DNA from: Candidatus Gastranaerophilales bacterium
Lineage (GTDB): Bacteria > Cyanobacteriota > Vampirovibrionia > Gastranaerophilales > Gastranaerophilaceae
DNA: 64,000 bases
NCBI GenBank assembly: GCA_944325625.1
Contig: CALVAP010000007.1
Span: forward strand, 124,001-188,000
Direction: 5' to 3'
Below, in pieces: positions 62,482-64,000 of the stretch. How positions within the stretch are numbered: the first letter of the stretch is position 1; the number at the start of each line of letters is the position of its first letter. The position numbers were made by a program, and so were the translations under genes. The notes below the pieces were generated by a model, which saw only the letters and a list, made by a program, of their open reading frames with translations, had not been told where the DNA came from and ran no database searches.

Positions 62482-63162
62482 ATGTTTAATTTAACAAAAA
62501 CACACGAAATTACAGTCGACACAGTAATTTTTACAATACAAAAAGACAAGCTCAAAGTATTATTGGTAAAACGTGCAAATGAACCATTCAAAGGGAAATG
62601 GACGTTACCCGGAGGATATGTCAAGTTGTCAGAAACACTAGACGATGCGGCATTGCGTGTGTTGAAAGAAAAAACAAATATTCAAAATTTGTACTTAGAA
62701 CAGCTCTATACATTTGGCAACCCGCTTCGTCACCCCAGTGCAAGGGTTATTACTGTAGCGTATTTTGCATTAATTCGCTCGGATGATATAAATTTATCTT
62801 TTGACAAAAATTCAGAAGTTACTCAAGTTGAATGGCATGGTGTGTATAACTTACCTCCATTAGCTTTTGATCACAAAGAGATTATTGAATATGCCGTCAA
62901 AAGGATGAGAGAACGACTTGAGTTTTGCCCTATCGCATATCAGCTTTTGCCTCAAAAGTTTACTCTAACAGAGCTTCAAAAATCATATGAACTTATACTT
63001 GCGCAAAATCTTGATAAAAGAAATTTCCGAAAGAAATTTCTCTCTGCTGATATGCTTAAGGAACTCGATGAATATACAAAATCGGGTTCAAAAAGACCCG
63101 CCAGACTTTATGAGTTTAATAAAATTACAATAAATTCAAAACGCGGACACTTTTTCTCTTAA
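62482..63162 (+). CDS. NrtR-like Nudix-domain regulator
   Basis: A 226-residue protein with a Nudix fold (residues 10-130) and a C-terminal winged helix (155-215: TLTELQKSYELILAQ, NFRKKFLSADMLKEL, RPARLYEF). In the Nudix box beginning GGYVKLSE, glycine 45, Glu51 and Arg59 are kept, but the metal-binding R-E-x-x-E-E core reads R-V-L-K-E-K, so hydrolysis is unlikely. This layout is that of NrtR, an ADP-ribose-sensing repressor of NAD synthesis or related sugar genes. The nine-base gap suggests cotranscription with the transglycosylase. Confidence 0.78.
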   Translation: MFNLTKTHEITVDTVIFTIQKDKLKVLLVKRANEPFKGKWTLPGGYVKLSETLDDAALRVLKEKTNIQNLYLEQLYTFGNPLRHPSARVITVAYFALIRSDDINLSFDKNSEVTQVEWHGVYNLPPLAFDHKEIIEYAVKRMRERLEFCPIAYQLLPQKFTLTELQKSYELILAQNLDKRNFRKKFLSADMLKELDEYTKSGSKRPARLYEFNKITINSKRGHFFS

Positions 63163-63177
63163 AAATTATTTGAGCGT

Positions 63178-63206
63178 TTGACAAAAGGGCTTGCCGTTAT
63201 TACAAT
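63178..63206 (+). promoter_or_regulatory. Sigma-70 promoter for yceD-rpmF
   Basis: Perfect TTGACA (63178-63183), 17 bases, TACAAT (63201-63206). The transcript would start near 63213 with GGGG before ATG 63247. Confidence 0.72.
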
Positions 63207-63246
63207 TGTATTAATCGGCATTTGAATGCTGCGTTAGGGGAAAAAT

Positions 63247-63741
63247 ATGTATATCGAAATTGATGAAATACGAAAAGCACCGGAACAAACATTAAGAATT
63301 GAATTTGATGACACAATAAAAGAACTTGAAGAGGAAAATCATATTCAAGCCGATATAACTTTCAAATTATTAGGGAACATAATAACAGCAAAAGGTAAAA
63401 TCATAGGAGACATAAAAAGTACCTGTGAAAGATGCTTAAAAGAATTTAACAGAAAAATAGATATAAAATTAGATGAAAAATACATGCTAGGAAACCTGTT
63501 CGACGGTATGGACGGAGAGATTGAGCTAAAGGAGAATAACTTTCTTGAAGAGCTTGGTGACAAAAAAGAAATTGATATAGAAGATTTAATTTATCAATCT
63601 GTAATATTAAACTCCCCAAATCAGATTGTTTGTGATATAAATTGTGTAGGAGATAAAATAATAGAAAAATATGTCAAGAAAGATATCTCAGACCCAAGAT
63701 TAGAAGTATTTAAAAATATAAAACTAGAAAAGGATAATTAA
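63247..63741 (+). CDS. yceD: YceD/DUF177 family protein
   Basis: A 164-residue member of the DUF177 family, which in most bacteria is encoded directly before rpmF and is linked to 23S rRNA accumulation. The family pattern is seen in IKSTCERCLKEFNRKIDIKL, IDIEDLIYQSVILNSP and the paired cysteines in IVCDINCVG; the C-x2-C and C-x3-C pairs may bind zinc. GGGG precedes the ATG. rpmF starts two bases after its stop region (ATG 63743). Confidence 0.9.
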   Translation: MYIEIDEIRKAPEQTLRIEFDDTIKELEEENHIQADITFKLLGNIITAKGKIIGDIKSTCERCLKEFNRKIDIKLDEKYMLGNLFDGMDGEIELKENNFLEELGDKKEIDIEDLIYQSVILNSPNQIVCDINCVGDKIIEKYVKKDISDPRLEVFKNIKLEKDN

Positions 63742-63742
63742 A

Positions 63743-64000
63743 ATGGCAGTACCAAAGAAAAGAACGGGCGCATCAGCTCAAGGACACAGAAGATCAAATT
63801 GGAAAGCAACAAAACCTGCAACAACGACATGCCCAAAATGCGGAGCAATAGCTTTAGCACACACAGTATGTACTGAATGCGGATATTACAAAGGTAAACC
63901 TGCAAGCATTAAGCATGAAGACTATAAAGCAGAGGCAGCAGAAGTAAAACCTGCAAAAAAATCAACTAAAAAAGCTGCAACAAAAAAACAAGAAGTTGTA
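63743..64000 (+). CDS. rpmF: 50S ribosomal protein L32 (cut by the window end)
   Basis: The N-terminal 86 residues are present: MAVPKKRTGASAQGHRRSNW, then a zinc ribbon with CPKC and CTEC. L32 is usually about 57-60 residues; here an Ala/Lys/Glu-rich extension continues past residue 65 to the end of the window. AGGA lies eight bases before ATG 63743, and it is cotranscribed with yceD. Confidence 0.95.
   Translation, partial: MAVPKKRTGASAQGHRRSNWKATKPATTTCPKCGAIALAHTVCTECGYYKGKPASIKHEDYKAEAAEVKPAKKSTKKAATKKQEVV

Noticed and set aside
1-64000. tRNA, rRNA, CRISPR array or insertion sequence
   Set aside because: I looked through the intergenic stretches for T-loop motifs (GGTTCGAATCC-like), regularly spaced repeats, and transposase genes with terminal repeats, and saw none.

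Overview
The window is AT-rich and carries 54 protein genes on both strands, almost all housekeeping or cell-envelope genes, with no tRNA, rRNA, CRISPR array or insertion sequence that I can recognise. Several features point to a non-photosynthetic relative of cyanobacteria (Melainabacteria/Vampirovibrionia, Gastranaerophilales-like). There is a Ycf23/DUF561 protein and an S-layer-homology envelope protein. There is an LptF/LptG-type permease, which implies an outer membrane, and there are four scattered type IV pilin-like genes. An FprA flavodiiron protein, a B12-dependent ribonucleotide reductase and a 2-hydroxyacyl-CoA dehydratase-type activase suggest an anaerobe. No photosynthesis gene is present. 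The lineage is inferred from gene content, not from a database search.

Layout. 0-6 kb: class II ribonucleotide reductase, MurQ, LptF/G permease, a DUF378 protein and an SLH protein. 6-12 kb: an AddB-AddA type recombination nuclease pair. 12-16 kb: a histidine-kinase-like protein without its histidine, a secreted Cys/Lys-rich protein, a Crp/Fnr regulator divergent from a phosphodiester glycosidase, and a pilin with a phage-collar-like tip. 16-20 kb: the overlapping dgt-dnaG-rpoD operon. 20-25 kb: a pilin gene with a poly-C tract that puts it out of frame, Ycf23, a second pilin with a collar-like tip, FprA and a GT8 glycosyltransferase. 25-32 kb: DnaK, a helical-repeat protein, L21-L27, a matrixin-TadE-TadG operon and a small Cys-rich protein. 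32-44 kb: a winged-helix protein, an activase, MalQ, RicT with a partner, a probable small RNA or attenuator, AroA, MnmA with two related upstream proteins, an HI0933-type flavoprotein, FolK and TcdA. 44-51 kb: a strongly expressed pilin, ProS, a 1141-residue acidic repeat protein and a von Willebrand A protein. 51-64 kb: a nitroreductase, TrkH-TrkA, a small regulator, a GT4 enzyme, BioA, an isochorismatase-like hydrolase, a degenerate REC-GGDEF protein, a three-repeat unknown protein, a lytic transglycosylase, an NrtR-like Nudix protein, YceD and L32.

The most interesting signals are these. One pilin gene carries a run of 13 C just after its best start codon, which leaves the gene out of frame and looks like phase variation. 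Two pilins end in phage tail-collar-like domains with H-x-H motifs. A 603-residue protein is built of three copies of an unrecognised module. A promoter, hairpins and a terminator lie together on the minus strand upstream of ricT and its partner gene. A 39-residue gene duplicates the N-terminal module of its neighbour. Both subunits of the AddAB-like nuclease carry an iron-sulfur-type cysteine pattern. Two signalling proteins have lost their phospho-acceptor residues.
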